Notes: generated from the sequence alone by a model not told the origin. A stretch of DNA of 64,000 bases from Asterochloris sp. CNOR1 (GCA_963969365.1 OZ017748.1:868001-932000), one strand, 5' to 3'. Shown: positions 1-12,273, counted from the stretch's first letter. Numbers and translations: made by a program.

Positions 1-468
1 GACGCCTGCGTCATGACGATGTGCACGACAACTCCGCTGGGAATGGGGTTGGAAGTTCCAAAGAAAGCAGAGGGTGGGGGTCTCTTGTGTGCGAGCCTTG
101 AGCTGTTGTGCTGCGAGCCCTGGGCAGGACTGCTGGCTTCAGGGATGGCATGTGCTTCTCTCATGTGTGTGCTGGCTGCACTGGGCTCCTGCTGTCACGC
201 GCATGGCAGCCCTAGGTGAACTTGCCATGTGCTACCAGCCACATCATCCCCGCTGCCCCATCCCCAAGACTGCCCTTTACTTGGCAGTCGCATGTCCCTG
301 TGTCCCGCAGGGCATGCAAGAAGTGGTGCAAAAGTTAGTGGCTCCATCTGCCTGCCGCTCCTCACCCTGTGTAGGACAGGCATCATCATGTGCCTATTTC
401 GTTGAAAGATAAGGTTTAGGAGCCGGGAATCGTTCACACGAGCCAGACTCTCCTGTTGTGCCCTCCAG

Positions 469-1894
469 GATCTGCAAAGTTTGGCGGCTCCATCTGCCCC
501 CTGCTCCTTGAGAATTCAAAGGCTCAGGACTGCGGCCTACGGCAGTGTGCCGTGTATGGGCTGGGCATGCTGGCCCAGCACCGGCAGCACATCTTCCAGC
601 CGATTGCGGCAGAGGCTGTGCAGTGCATGGTGACCATGATTCAGAGCCCAGACGGCCGGTGGGTCCATCAGTTACAGTCTCTGCTTTGTCCTCATGAAAA
701 GGCCCTGCCCTGCACCCATCAGCCCAGCTACTGGAGGAGGTGCATCATTTCTTGCAGACTGCTGCACAACCACTGCTCAGATGTGCACAAGCACTGCCCT
801 GCTGTTGCTCGTATGCAGCCTGCTCAGGCAGGCAGAGTGCTGCAGTTGCACCGACTCTGCCGTACAATCACAGCCCACACCATGCTCTGCCCCAAACAAC
901 TTTGCCGGCGCTGTCTGCCAATCTGCTCCCGGAATCTGCGCCAGGTCTGACAGGCAGCCAACATGGCGCCGCCCTGCTTGCTACAGGTCTGAGCCTAATG
1001 CGGCGGCCACAGAGAATGCCGTTGCCGCGCTGGGCCGCGTGCTGGCCTACTCAGCAGGCACCCTGCCCGACCAGGGGGCCCAGCTGGCCGAGCTCTGGCT
1101 GCATGCCCTGCCCCTAACGGAGGACAAGCAGGAGGCCGAAGGGCAGCATGCTCTGCTGGTGGAATTCCTTGATAGATCAGACGTCAGGTGGGGAACCTTG
1201 AGCTTGCTACACCTGGTGCTATGCTGGTAGACTTCCTTGAGAGATCAGACGTCAGGTGGGAAACCTTGAGCTTGCGAGACCTGGTGCCGATGCTGGTGCT
1301 CGGCATGGCCGCGGGCTTGAGCTGGGGAGCGCAGCCTGACGTGTCTGTGTGCCGAGTAGGAGTTGGTGCCTCTGTGCCGTCAGTGTCAGATGATGTCTGG
1401 CCAGACTGCCATGCTCGAGGGTGTCAGAAGCCTGGCGGGCTGCTTGAGGCGTCACCCTGAGCCAGAGTCCTGCTGGAGGCCCTGACACAAGGCAATTTGT
1501 GCGGCGCTGGGGCGGCAGGCAGATTGAACTTCTGTCTGGGTCCGCAGGATCTTGGGTCCCGGCAATAAAAACCTGGGGAAGCTAGTGGAGGTGATGGTGC
1601 TGGTGTTGGCGGGCGGTAACGATCTGTCCACTCACGACACCCGCCAGCGCATGGCTCTCCTACTGAAGCAGATGCAGGTCTCCGTGCCACCTCAGGTGAG
1701 ACCTCTGAAGTTGCTTTCTGCAGTGCCGATAACCACTCTTGGGTCCAAGCCGCCCTGTGGCGCACTTTGCTGCAGGGACAAGCCACCTCTGAGAGTGCAG
1801 ACAAGTCTTGTGCTGCCTGCAGATCTTTCAGGATATTGTGGGGAAGCTCAAGCCCAGGGAGCGCAAGCAGTTGGACTCCGCATTGTCAGCTTGA
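469..1894 (+). CDS. IPO5: Importin-5 (karyopherin beta-3), C-terminal exons, cut by window edge
   Basis: Nuclear import receptor of the importin-beta family, built of HEAT repeats; it carries ribosomal proteins and histones through the nuclear pore. Visible exons are 469-658, 987-1187, 1548-1695 and 1823-1894 (stop TGA 1892-1894). They give about 200 residues matching the end of IPO5: a YGLGMLAQ HEAT helix, then ATENAVAALGRVL, then ILGPGNKNLGKLVEV (family ILGPNNTNLPKI), ending KPRERKQLDSALSA. The N-terminal four fifths lies off the left edge. The end of exon 987-1187 is tandemly duplicated into the next intron (see repeats). Identification is by family resemblance; the exon starting at 469 is the least certain border. 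I see no coding signal in 1-468. Confidence 0.85.
1164..1290 (+). repeat. Tandem copy of exon end plus 5' splice site (importin-5)
   Basis: About 63 bp occurs twice in direct tandem. Copy 1 holds the end of the exon (FLDRSDVR) and the donor at 1188. Copy 2, roughly 1227-1290, encodes FLERSDVR in another frame and keeps an intact-looking donor, but lies inside the intron beyond a TAG at 1228-1230. Confidence 0.85.
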
Positions 1895-2136
1895 TGCCAC
1901 CTGAGAGGCTCTCAGAAGCATGCGCTGCAACTCCCTGCTGGGAATGAGTCCCTTTCCAACGGTTTCATTCATTTACTGCTCCCATCAGTCTCAAAATAAA
2001 GTGGCAGGTCGCATTTTGTACGTAGCCCTTGCTCAGGACCCTCAAATTTTCAAATCTCGCGTATACAGTGACTGTTTAACGTATACTACAAGGGTTCAGG
2101 AGAGCTTCCTCTCAAGCAAGCCGCAGCAAGAGCAAC

Positions 2137-3627
2137 ATGCAGCGTTCTCAGGCCTTGCTTCGAGCAGCCAGGTAAGGTGTCCTCTCTCCCCCAATCTGGA
2201 ATGCAGGAGCGAGAGGTCTGATGGCTGCAGCACAGGCCAGTGCCACAACTGTGCAGGATGTGTGGCGGGGGAGACTTGTCCAGTATGGACCAGATGCTGC
2301 AGAGGCTGGTGCAGCCTGCTGCAGAGCGCAGCCTAAGCTCGAGTGCAGCCAGGCCGGGGCAGACGTCTCCTGATGCTGCTGCTGAGGCAGGCAGCCCAGA
2401 GGGACTGGGGGCCTCACCGCCAGATGCTGGGGAGGCAGCACCCCAACAGCAAAGCTTGGGACGCCTGCCGCGGTGCGCTGGCCTCCTGCCTCTAAGGTGC
2501 ATTGCAGAGAAGCTGTGCATCCACACGGAGGCAGCCTTGCGTGCACAGCATGGTAAGCTAATGCTGCCTGGTGCATGCTTTCTGTCAGGTAGTTGGCAGC
2601 CCCAGCTCTGGCTCAAGGGCTGCACCTTGCCAGCCCTTCAAGTCTTGCTGCTCCAGCCAGGACACACTGCCAGACAGGATGGACCGGCTTGTCAATTTTA
2701 ACATGGGCCCTGCCGGGATGCCAGTCCCGCCATTGCTGCTAATGTGAATTGCTGCCTCTAACTTTAAGCGGCTTGCCTTTGTGCCAGGAGGGTCGCATGA
2801 GGAGGGGAGCAACAAGGTGATACCTTGCACAGGGCAAGGGATAGCAAGATGCTTCGGCTGCAGGTGCACCTTTGACATTGCGCTGGAGCGGCTTCCCGCT
2901 TCTGCAGGGGGCGCGATGTCAAAGACAAGATGGCCATTTTCACCTGCAACCAGTGCACCACGCGCAGCATGAAGGTGTTCAGCCGGGAGTCTTACGAGAG
3001 GGGCATCGTGCTCGTCACCTGCCCGCAGTGCCAGGCGCGGCACCTGCTGGCAGACCGCCTGGGCTGGTTTGGGGAGCCTGGCAGCGTTGACGACTTCCTG
3101 GCAGATCATGGGCAAGGTGTGCCAGCTCCCTCTCTGTCCACAGCTTCTGTTTGGGGTGGTGGGGGCAGGGCGGAGCGCGGTCAAGGTGCACTGCCTGTGC
3201 TTATGTCCATGTTGGACCCCACATGCTGAATAGGTTGCGGGCCTTCCTGGCAACGTGGGCATGGTGCAGATTGCTGCACAATGTGGAAACTTGGCTGCAT
3301 TCCTGGGTCCAGGACCAGGTGCTTGTTTGTGCCTAGGCCATGGCATCTGGATCAAGTATCTCTGGTCTTGCTGGAAAGCATGTCAGGGGCCAGGCACATC
3401 AAAGTGCTGCCTGCGTGCAGCAGCAGTCAGCTGCCTGAATGGTGTCTCAGCGATGGCCCAGCAAAGCCACATACCACACAGAATCCAGATGCCCTTCTGC
3501 AGTGGCTGTGCACAAGTCCATGGGCGAGGATGGCACTATGGAGATCACACCTGAGGATGTCATTGGTCCCACAAAGGCCAGGCAGCTGGCCAGCGAGGCC
3601 CATAAAGTGGGTGCCCTTGTCTGCTGA
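2137..3627 (+). CDS. DNL-type zinc ribbon protein (mitochondrial Hsp70 escort, Zim17/HEP1 type)
   Basis: Proteins of this family keep organellar Hsp70 soluble. Four exons are proposed: 2137-2171 (start MQRSQALLRAAR, a short basic Ser/Ala-rich presequence typical of mitochondrial or plastid import), 2257-2472 or 2257-2496 (low-complexity linker; both donors keep the frame), 2908-3116 (zinc ribbon) and 3503-3627. The ribbon has the two cysteine pairs CNQC and CPQC with RSYERG-like and HLLADRLGWF segments, which are diagnostic of the DNL domain. The last join (HGQ then VAVHKSMGEDG) closes in phase and the protein ends at TGA 3625-3627. The gene is convergent with PSMD4, whose stop lies 243 bp further on. 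Which organelle it serves cannot be told from sequence. Confidence 0.82.
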
Positions 3628-3869
3628 ACCTGGTGTTGAGCATGTGCTGATGTTACCGCCAGTCAAGTGCACTGCAGCGTGCTGAGGGCTCAACCTTCAT
3701 ATTGCAGGAAGTACCACCAGCTGCAAGCCAGTCATAGATGGCAAACTCCTGTGGCTCAGCATGAGGCTCATCTTGCTGGCAGCATGGTGTGGCTGCTCCC
3801 CCTCCTCCCACTGACACTACTGCTGAAATGTACAAACTGACACATGAAAGATTCATGTCATGAATGAGC

Positions 3870-6800
3870 TCATTTGCTGTCGTCCTTCTTCTCTGACTTG
3901 CTCTTATCCTCAGCACCCTTGTGGCTGCCGTGGAGATTTTGCAAAGCACTTTGCAGTGCTGGGTCATTGGGGTTCACCCCGGGCAAGGACCCTAGGACAG
4001 AGTTGAGGTACTCGGGGTCCCTCAGCATCTGTAGAGCAGGCAGCACATCTGGGCTCTGCCAGTTTGCCATTGCTGTATGCACACCTGTACATGCAGCAGG
4101 CATTCCACACCATGCAGCCAAACAGGATGCTTGCGGCGCTTCCAAGCATGAAATCTCAGCATGCAGGGCACTAGTTTCCTTGTGGGCCTGCTGGTTACTG
4201 AGGGTACTGCAGACTGCACACAGGGTGGCTCACCTCCTCGCTGTCCCTGAGTGGCTGCTCTGAGGGGCCATGGTCCTGCATAGACATGGCCAGAGCGCGC
4301 TGCAGCTCATCGTCAGCATCCATCATGGCATCGTCGTGGCCCCTCTCAGCTGCAGGCAGCAGAGTCAGAGGTCGGCTGAGCAGGCTAGGCCAGCCTGAAG
4401 TATTATGCTGGGCGGCAGCTGATCAAGGGGTGATGACCGGCCGATGTGTGTGACTTGATCTTCACTTGATTTTCAAAGGCCAGGCAGGCTGCAGCAGCCT
4501 GCCTGCTCCAGACTGCGGTGCATGATGTGATGCAAGGCCTCAGCCAGCAGCTTGGCACACACTAAAACTGCAGGCTGGAGCGTGAGCAGCAAGCATTGCA
4601 TGAAGGCACGTGTAGCCATGCCCACTTACTGGCACCTCTGGCATAGCTTGACTGGGCCCTGGTGGCATGGCTGCTGGACAGTGGAGGAGCAACACGGTAG
4701 ACCCAGCAGTCAGACATCCACTTGCAGCCATGCACTTGGGTGCCTACCTGCAGGCACCTCCAGCGCAGTGGAGCTGGACCCTGGTGGCGTGGCTGCAGCA
4801 GCTGCAGGCTCGGGGTGGTCCACGTGCATCGACATGGCCAGAGCCTGCTGCAGCAGCTCATCCTCGTCCATGGGCTGGGCCTCACCCTCCCCACCACCAC
4901 CAGCAGCTGGTGTCACGCCTACACAGCAGGCTATGTGAGGTGGCCCTTGCTGCAGCAGGTCAGATGGCGGCCAGAGCACGACATCCCATCCAGACCGGGC
5001 ATGGAAAGCGTGATTGGGCTGCGCTGAGCGATGATGGCCCCATGAACTAAAGACAGCTTTTTCAGCCCCAGCTTTGAGGCAGGCTGCCATCTTGTTGAAG
5101 CCCAAGTACCCATCCCATGGCCATGCAGCTGATACTGCATGTGCCTCGGCCGGTGCCAGCACAGGCTGTCACCCCGCAAAACCTCAGCAGAGTCTGCCTC
5201 AGAAGCCCTTTTCCGCAGCCTGCATGGCCATTGGCTGCTGGCATTCTCTCAAACCCACCCCCACCATGAATTGCTTGAATCCATTAGCATTCAAAACGCT
5301 GTGCCAACCCTACCTGCAGCAGCCTCCCCGTCATCGGTGGCCGGCGTCCCGCTGGTCCCCGCGCCCTCCGTGGAGGCAGCGTTGACAGCGGTCTGGCGGG
5401 CACGCTCCTCCTCCATGGACACTCGCAAAGCCAGAGCCAGCTCAGGGTCCAGGTTGGGGTCCACGCCAAACTCATAGGGGTCACTGCCGCCTGCAGAGGG
5501 GAAATGGACTCACAAAAAGAGCTCTTGGGATGGACAGGCCTTGACAATACCCTCTGTTGCCTGTGCGCTGTGCAAGACTGGCAGGCAACAGGCAGCATGG
5601 GGATCTGTCAGCCCTGCTGTGCAGCGCCTCTGCAGGAAGCGGCCGGACCATTCCTGAGGCCCATGCTGTCCTGAAATTGAATCTCTGGGGCAGCAGACCA
5701 CACAACATGTTTGTTCTCGCAGACATCGATTCTGCACCCACCTGCGGCAGGTGCGCCCTCCCCTCCACCTCCAGCTGCAAACCCGGTGGCATTATCGCCC
5801 TGGAAGATGGCAGTCCCAAACAGCGAGTCAGACAGGATCATCCCTGGCTGCACAGTCACCTGCAGCCAGGAGACCAGGGATATGTGGCATGTACATGGCT
5901 CAACCTGACCACTTCTGTCACCACGGGGAAGCCTGCTAATCAACATCACTGCAGCTGGCACACAATGTGCACCAATACAATGCTGGCATGCATGTCGGGC
6001 AGCAGAGCAGACTGGGTTCTCCCTCACGCAGCAGCGCTCAAGTGGAGTTGGTGAGCTGTGCATCATTGCTGGCCCTGCAGTCACGCCTCACTGGCGCACT
6101 CGATGCAGCGACAGGCGAGGCATATCAAGCGAGAGGCAACCCTCACTTCACCAGCTGCTTAGTTCTGGCAGTATTCCCAGCCTGCAGTGATTTGTGGGGC
6201 ATGGAGAGGGCGCGAAGGACCAGCATTGGATCTCTAGGCGTATCCAATGGCTGTCATCACCACCAGGTGGACATTTGAGGGCCAGGCTGGCTCTGGCATG
6301 CTCTAGCGTCAACATCAGAGACTTATGTTGCTGACGGCCACCAGGTGACGAAGTCTGTCAAGCTAAGTGGCATTGCTGGGAGCTGAATGCACTGGATCTG
6401 GGTCAGCACGAGTGGCTGCTGACCCTGCCGCAAGCATCCTTCTGAGGGCCAGCCAAACAGTGGCGTCTCCTGTCGACATCAATGGCGATATGCTGTGGCC
6501 CCCACAGAAGGCAGACGCTGGTGCTGTCAATCCCTCTGAGTGTGCCCGCTTCTTGTCAAGCCCTACATTACAGCTCACCAAATGGGCTGCTGACCCCACT
6601 GACAGTGGCACTCCCTGGTGACGACAACACAGACAAAGAGCTGTGCCATGCCACATGGCCAAGCCCGGCAACCTGATCTGCAGGCCAAGCACACTGATTG
6701 GACTTTACCAGGTGACTGTTGTCCCCGCTGTTGACTGCCTCCAGGAATGCATCCAACTTCTCTGTGTTCTCCTCCTCGCTACCAAAACTGACAATGTCGA

Positions 6801-8160
6801 CAGCCACATTGTTCTTCTTGAGCTTCTTAGCAATCTTGACCAGGGACTCCTGCAAGCACAGCAGCAGAGCAAGGGTCAGGCAATCATTCGAGTAGCCAGC
6901 CCTATTATTTCGTAAAGCTTAGTGGGTAGGGAGCACAGCTGCCCCGATATGTATGGAGGTGTTGGCTATAAGGTGCTGCAGCGGCCCAACAGGTCCCTGG
7001 TTACGGCAGGCAGATGCCCTCCCTGGGGTTCAGCAAGAGGCTGTGTGCAGGAGGCAGGCCGATTACACACCGACTCTGCTGAAGTTGACAGGCGACCTCA
7101 CCAACTCAGTAATGGCGCTGCAGCACCACGAAGTCTGGGGGCTGTGCTGACAGAATGCATTCTGCTCCTTGCAGATTGCCAATGAGCACAAGGCAGATCC
7201 AGCACTGTGCAGGGTGGCCCACCTTGGTCTCGGCGACAGGACTGCCGATGAAGATGACAACGCGCTGGCGCTGGTTCTTGTTCTGGCGGTGCTTGAGGGC
7301 CAGCTGGGCAATCTGAACTGCGCTGGCCAGGTTATTAGCGCCATCAATGTCCAGGTCGTGCATGGAGTTGAGCACCTGCAAGTCACTGCCTGATAGCTGC
7401 GAGAACAGTCTGTTGCTAAAGACCCTGTGTCTGTTGTGCATGGAGCGCTGGTCAAGCAACTGGGCAGCAGTGCATCTCAGCTCTTGAAGCCCCATTCACA
7501 GCTCTGCACATTGCGCAATGTTGAGGTGTCTCTCTGCCAGGCGGCAGCGCATCACAGCTCATCAGGCACCACAGGCAGTGGCTTGAGCACCTTGCATGTG
7601 CGGCCACGCAATGCAAAGACAAGCAGGGCTGCAGGGTGCGGCTGCCCTTGATGCGCTTGCCAGTGCCGATCAGGGATTGTGTGCACTCAGGGCCACAGGT
7701 CCCAAACAGGCACCCTGCCTGCAGAAAATGCTGTCCAGCCATACCTTGCCCAGGTCTGGCGTGGGGGTGACCAGCACCTGTGGCGCCTTGCCCGCCATGG
7801 TGATCACTCCTACAGTGTTCTCAGGGTTGGCCTGCGTCTTGGCCCCCGCCAGCAGGTTGACACAGTCTGCCTGGGCCTGGAAGCGTGTGGGAGCATAGTC
7901 ACTGTTCCTGGTCCATTCCGAGTTGTCCACCTGCGAGGCATTGTTGCCAGCGCTTAGCTCTAAGTGCCTAGCGCTGGTGGTGCAGCAGCCGCACCATGGC
8001 TTCACGCTATGGTCAGGGGCATGCTGATGGACAGCTCCCATTGATCAGAGGTGGACAAGATGTCTTTGATGCTCATGCCACCGGGGCAGGCGCAGGGTAG
8101 GCACAGCCATCAGGCAGGGATCTGGCTGGGGCCACCCACCAGCACCATGCAGCTCTCCAT
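3870..8160 (-). CDS. RPN10: 26S proteasome regulatory subunit Rpn10/PSMD4 (ubiquitin receptor)
   Basis: Subunit of the 19S proteasome cap that binds polyubiquitin chains. Nine exons, all phase-checked: 8140-8160, 7745-7930, 7223-7375, 6709-6849, 5742-5859, 5314-5490, 4748-4918, 4234-4349, 3870-4028; 413 aa. Exon 1 codes only MESCMVL and joins directly to [12 protein letters not shown], the conserved start. Residues 1 to about 190 form the VWA domain ([27 protein letters not shown]). Three ubiquitin-interacting motifs follow: [28 protein letters not shown] and [13 protein letters not shown]. Three UIMs match plant Rpn10; human has two. The end is [15 protein letters not shown] plus a lysine-rich tail. 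The start codon faces the transporter gene across 194 bp. Confidence 0.95.
4625..4815 (-). repeat. Decayed copy of PSMD4 exon 7 end and donor inside intron 7
   Basis: On the minus strand exon 7 ends near 4748 with a segment reading [16 protein letters not shown]. About 60 to 130 bp downstream, at 4625-4690, the intron reads [16 protein letters not shown] followed by a GTAAG-like donor. The two stretches align base by base over about 60 positions, with roughly one third changed. Confidence 0.75.
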
Positions 8161-8354
8161 ACTTGTCCTGCCTGGGAAAACGGGTCCTGAGGGTCTACCT
8201 GGCACCGCTCAAGCTGCCTAGCAACCACGCGGGAGGCTGCAGACAGCCCTAGCGATAGTATCAAGGCAAACGAACGCAAAACAGAAAGCTGAATCAGAAT
8301 AGGAACTTGAAAGCAGGCTGCTGCAAGAGTCTCTAGATCTGAAGGCTGCCTGCC
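8161..8354. promoter_or_regulatory. Shared divergent promoter region, PSMD4 and transporter
   Basis: Only 194 bp separate the PSMD4 ATG (minus strand, 8160) from the transporter ATG (8355). Both 5' UTRs and both core promoters must fit here unless a 5' UTR intron exists. No clear TATA box is visible. Confidence 0.5.
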
Positions 8355-11300
8355 ATGCCACGAGGCAACGGGGAGCCAGCTGTGTCCCACGCTGGGCAGC
8401 AATCAACCTCTGAGTCTGCCAGTCCCAAGTCCTATGCCATTGCCCTGGGGTCCAGCATGGACCTGGACTCCGTGGCCAGTGGGGACTTCGATCGCGCCCT
8501 GAGGGCACCCCTGCTGCCTTCGAGGTTTGCCAAGGAGGACGCTCAGCAGGACGCACAGCAGGATGCGCACCCAGCAGAGGCTGCTGAAGCATCTGAGCAG
8601 CCCACAGGCAATGGTGCAGCAGATGCAGGGCACCTAGGTAACGGAGCAGCAGATGCAGGGCACATAGGCAAGTCCTCTGCCACAGCCATGATTAGGCTGC
8701 GTTTCTCTATGGCAAGGTCCGTTGCATGCTGAGGCTGTCACTGCTGACTGCCTGCAGACCCAGAATCAGGGCATGACCACAGCAAGCATCTAGCAAATTC
8801 CGGCTGGATGCTGACAGCCTGTGTCATGCTTGGAGAGATGTTCGGCCTGGTGAGAGGCTGCACGACTTGCTGCACTGCTCAGGCTCGGCTGTTGGAGCGC
8901 ACAATGCCCTGAATCGCCTTTCTGGTGGAGAATGCACAAAACGCCCTGCCTGCAATGACTGGTCTGATGCGCAAATGCCCAATGCATCGCCATTGCTCAT
9001 GGGTCCTCAGCCGAGCCCAAAACTGGTGAACCCTGCCCACAAAAGCACACCCATCGAGAACTGTCGCTGCAGGGTGTCCTGACGCTGCCAGCAGACTTTG
9101 CACGGTTAGGGTGGGGGGTTGCGCTGGCCCTGGTGCTGGTAATTGCAGTGGGCACAGTCTACTCGGGAGCCCTCTTTGGCAAGCTCAGCCAGCTGCTGCC
9201 TGGCTCAGCCTCCTTCGAGGACATGGCACGGGCGGCCCTGGGGAAGCATGGCAGATGGCTCGTGTACTGCACGGTGAGGCGCATCACCTCAGCAGGTTGC
9301 GGCAGGCAGCAGGTCAGCAGCGAACAACAACCCAGAGAGCAGCCTTCTCCGCACTTGGAGCGGCTGGCTCTGCAAGCTGGGCAGTGGCTGTCAGCGATGC
9401 CCCACATGAGACATCTCCCGCCCACGGCGCCACACACCAGCACAGCAAAGCAAGACAGCCAGCCCTCCCTGTCTCTGCCTCTGCCTGGGCCCCTCCCAGT
9501 CCACCGTGACCTGCATCCCCCCTGCCTGCTGTCCTCTGTTGCACTGCAGCGGACCTGCATGCTGTCCTGCCTGCCTCAGGTGTCTGCACCTGACTGCTGT
9601 CCTCTACGCCTGTGAGACTGACTCGAGTGCCCTGCTCCCCTCAGGTGTACGTGGCCATCTTCTTGGACCCTGTGATCTTCCACCTGACCAGCGCCAAGAG
9701 CCTGCAGCAGATCTTCTGGTGGAAGCCCATGCCGCTGTGGGTGGCGGGCGTGATTGTGGCGGCCATCATGGTTCCCCTGGGGCAGGTGAGTGTTAGGGAG
9801 GTTGGTGAAAGGAGTGAACAGGTGCACAAGGCATGCATGCAGCTCCCTGACCATAGGCGTGATGGTGGCGGTCAGCATGGTTCCCATGGATTAGGTCAGT
9901 GCTGGGCAGGCCGCTGAAATGGTTGAACAGTGCGCAGGGCATGCATGTGGCGCTAGGCAGGCTGCTGAGCCCCTCTTCAGGGGGTCTGCTGCATGTGCCG
10001 TGCGCGCCGCCTTTGAAACCAGCTGCACAGCGCTGACGAGGGGCTGGCCCGCAGAAGCAACGCAAGCTGTGATTCCGGACTGAATCCTTCAAGGGGCTGC
10101 ACCACTTTCACCCTCTGCATGTGGCCCTCATCTTACCGCCACAAGGCCCCACAGCGGCCCTCTTTCCAGGAGAGGGCCTGTTGTGACCAGGCTGACAGCT
10201 TCAAGTTGGGCTGCTGCCTTGCCATTATGGGATCCACGCCGCCCCGTCCACACCTGGTCTGTGCAAGCTCTGCTCTCAAGGATGATGCAGCTGCGCCGCT
10301 GCACGCTGCCCTTCCCTCTCATGGGAGTGCCATCACGCTGGCCAGAGCTGACCTCAGCACCTGCTGTTACGGGAGCTGCACTTTGCACCCTGCCTCAGCC
10401 TTTGCCCGAGTGCAAAAAGCCCCTGGCCTGTGCCCCTGCAGGTGCAGGAACTGTGGTGTGCTGCTGAATGGGCCTTGGCTGAGAGCGCAGCCTGACCAGC
10501 CTTCTTTGCGCCCCTGCAGATACAGGAGCTGGACAGCGTGAGCTCCATCTCCATTGTTGGGACAGTGGGCATGGTCACGGCAGTGGGAATTGCCCTTGTC
10601 AAGCTGCTGCTGCTGAAGAGGCCTGAGGGGGACCACAGGGTTGTCAACACGGGGCAGGACTTTAAGATTGCGATGGTGGCGCTCTTCGACATTGTGAGTC
10701 CATGTCTGTCATTGTGAGCAATTTTCATGTTTGTGACTGCTGGGTCTCAGCTGTGCATGCTTTGCTCAGACATTGCGCCCACACATGCACCCCGGGAATT
10801 AGCTGCAGCCTGGCAGGGTCCAACCACGCATCTCAACGGTGCCCAGCACTCCTGCTGGTAGCCACAACAGAGCATGAAGCACAACAGGTGGTCTCGGTGC
10901 GCTCGCTGTCGGCATCAAAACATGTTACGTAAAAACAATTTTCAGTACATTACTTAATCCATCTGTGTTGGCGTTGCCTGAGGCCCCCGCACTGCCTGCA
11001 GGTGTTCTGCTACGGCGGCGCCCAGAACTGGCCCTCCTACATCAAGGGCATGCGCCGGCGCAGCGACTTCAGGAAGAGCTGCACCTTTGTCACAGTCTTC
11101 ATGACCGTGCTGTACGTGCTCACTGGGGGTGTGGGCTACTGGAAGCTAGGCGACCACAATGCCAGCTGGGACAAGAGCCAGCCCATCACCAGCGTGCTCA
11201 GCTCAGACACTTGGACCAGCATCATGAATCTGGGCCTGCTGCTGCACTGCCTCATCGCCTATCAGATCGACCTGTACGTGTGGACGGACCTCCTGCTTAC

Positions 11301-12024
11301 GGCCCTCACGCCTGCCAGCAAGAAGGAGAGCCGCACCAGCGTGGCCGCCCAGAAAGCGCAGTGGTTTGTGCTGAGCACTGTGGGCATTGCATTCTCCTTC
11401 GCAGTCAGCTACCTGGTGCCCCACTTTGATACAGGTGAGGGTCTCTTTCTTAAGCTCAGAGCTGTGCTTAAGGGATGGCTCTGTGCCGCTGTGTGCTGGT
11501 TCTGCACTTAGTCATGGTTGGCAGCCCTTGCCTCTGGGGGCAGGCTCAATGCTTGAAGGCACGGTCTGGAGTGTCTCCCGTGCACTCGCCTGGAGGTTGC
11601 TGGTTCCCCACCTTGCTGCATGGTAGCCTTGCAGCAGCTCTGTCTGAGCTGCCTCAACTGAATTGTTCTGCCCTCCTGTGCCTGAGCTGTGGCTGCAACA
11701 AGCTAGCATCTTCTGCTGCAGTCATGGGATTCATTGCAGCTGTTGGCGACCTCAGTGCCCTCTTCCTGATCCCAAGTAAGCTCTGCGCCGTCAGTCGCCT
11801 GCCTTTGGAGACATACTTGCAGTCATGTTGTGTTGCTGGCCTAGTTCGAATGGTGCTGCTGACCTTACATGGTGCGTGCTGCAGGCCTGTTCAGCCTGTG
11901 CCTGCTCCGGCCATACCTGGGCGGGCTTGCCAGGCTTCTATGTTACCTGCTCATCCCCCTGTCTGCTGCCCTTTCTGGGCTCGGAGTGTACTCTACAGTC
12001 GTCAAGCTTATAGAAGGCGTGTAG
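8355..12024 (+). CDS. Amino acid/auxin permease family (AAAP) transporter
   Basis: Integral membrane transporter, probably proton-coupled; the substrate cannot be told. Eight phase-checked exons: 8355-8637, 8758-8849, 9073-9273, 9645-9785, 10520-10693, 11002-11434, 11722-11775, 11885-12024; 505 aa. A hydrophilic N-terminal tail of about 100 residues (two 10-residue repeats GNGAADAGH, DAQQ repeats) precedes the first helix, WMLTACVMLGEMFGLGVLTL, a signature of this clade. Later helices include YVAIFLDPVIFHLTSAKS, WVAGVIVAAIMVPLG, FVTVFMTVLYVLTGGVGYWK and GFIAAVGDLSALFLIPS. It ends STVVKLIEGV. Donor choice at exon 1 is ambiguous: GT at 8638 or a consensus GC donor at 8668, 30 bases later and in frame. 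A TGTAA poly(A)-like signal lies 50 bases past the stop. Confidence 0.9.
8607..8667 (+). repeat. 30-bp tandem duplication carrying the exon 1 donor site
   Basis: Two 30-bp copies (8607-8636 and 8637-8666) encode GNGAADAGHL and GNGAADAGHI. Copy 1 ends on a GT donor (8638). Copy 2 ends on AG then GCAAGT, a consensus GC donor (8668). Both donors have the same phase. Confidence 0.9.
9747..9950 (+). repeat. 109-bp tandem copy of transporter exon 4 end plus donor
   Basis: Copy 1 (9747-9855) spans the exon 4 end (GVIVAAIMVPLGQ), the donor at 9786 and intron sequence. Copy 2 (about 9856-9950) reads GVMVAVSMVPMD then TAG, with the donor changed to GTCAGT, and shares the downstream GAACAG and GCATGCATG blocks. 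Confidence 0.88.
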
Positions 12025-12073
12025 AGCGTATTCCCTTAGTTGACAGCCCCCTTTAGTGATGCAGCACTTGATT

Positions 12074-12078
12074 TGTAA
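12074..12078 (+). terminator. Possible TGTAA poly(A) signal of the transporter gene
   Basis: TGTAA occurs 50 bases after the transporter stop. TGTAA is the usual poly(A) signal of chlorophyte green algae; five bases can also occur by chance. Confidence 0.4.
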
Positions 12079-12273
12079 CAGTGGCCACATTGGCTTAAAA
12101 GTGACCCCCATGATGAATTGGATGCTCACATGTTCTGCTGCCTTATGATACAGACTATCATAGCTGAAAAATGCAGTGTCTGTCCACTGAATGAGAACAT
12201 TCAAGCAGCTGCAGCACTGCGTTAGATCTGGTGTTACCCTGGCTGAGAGGATGCATGCATCCTGATGGACAAC

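Noticed and set aside
1-468. A further importin-5 exon at the left edge
   Set aside because: One frame is open for about 100 bases but does not match the expected HEAT repeat sequence.
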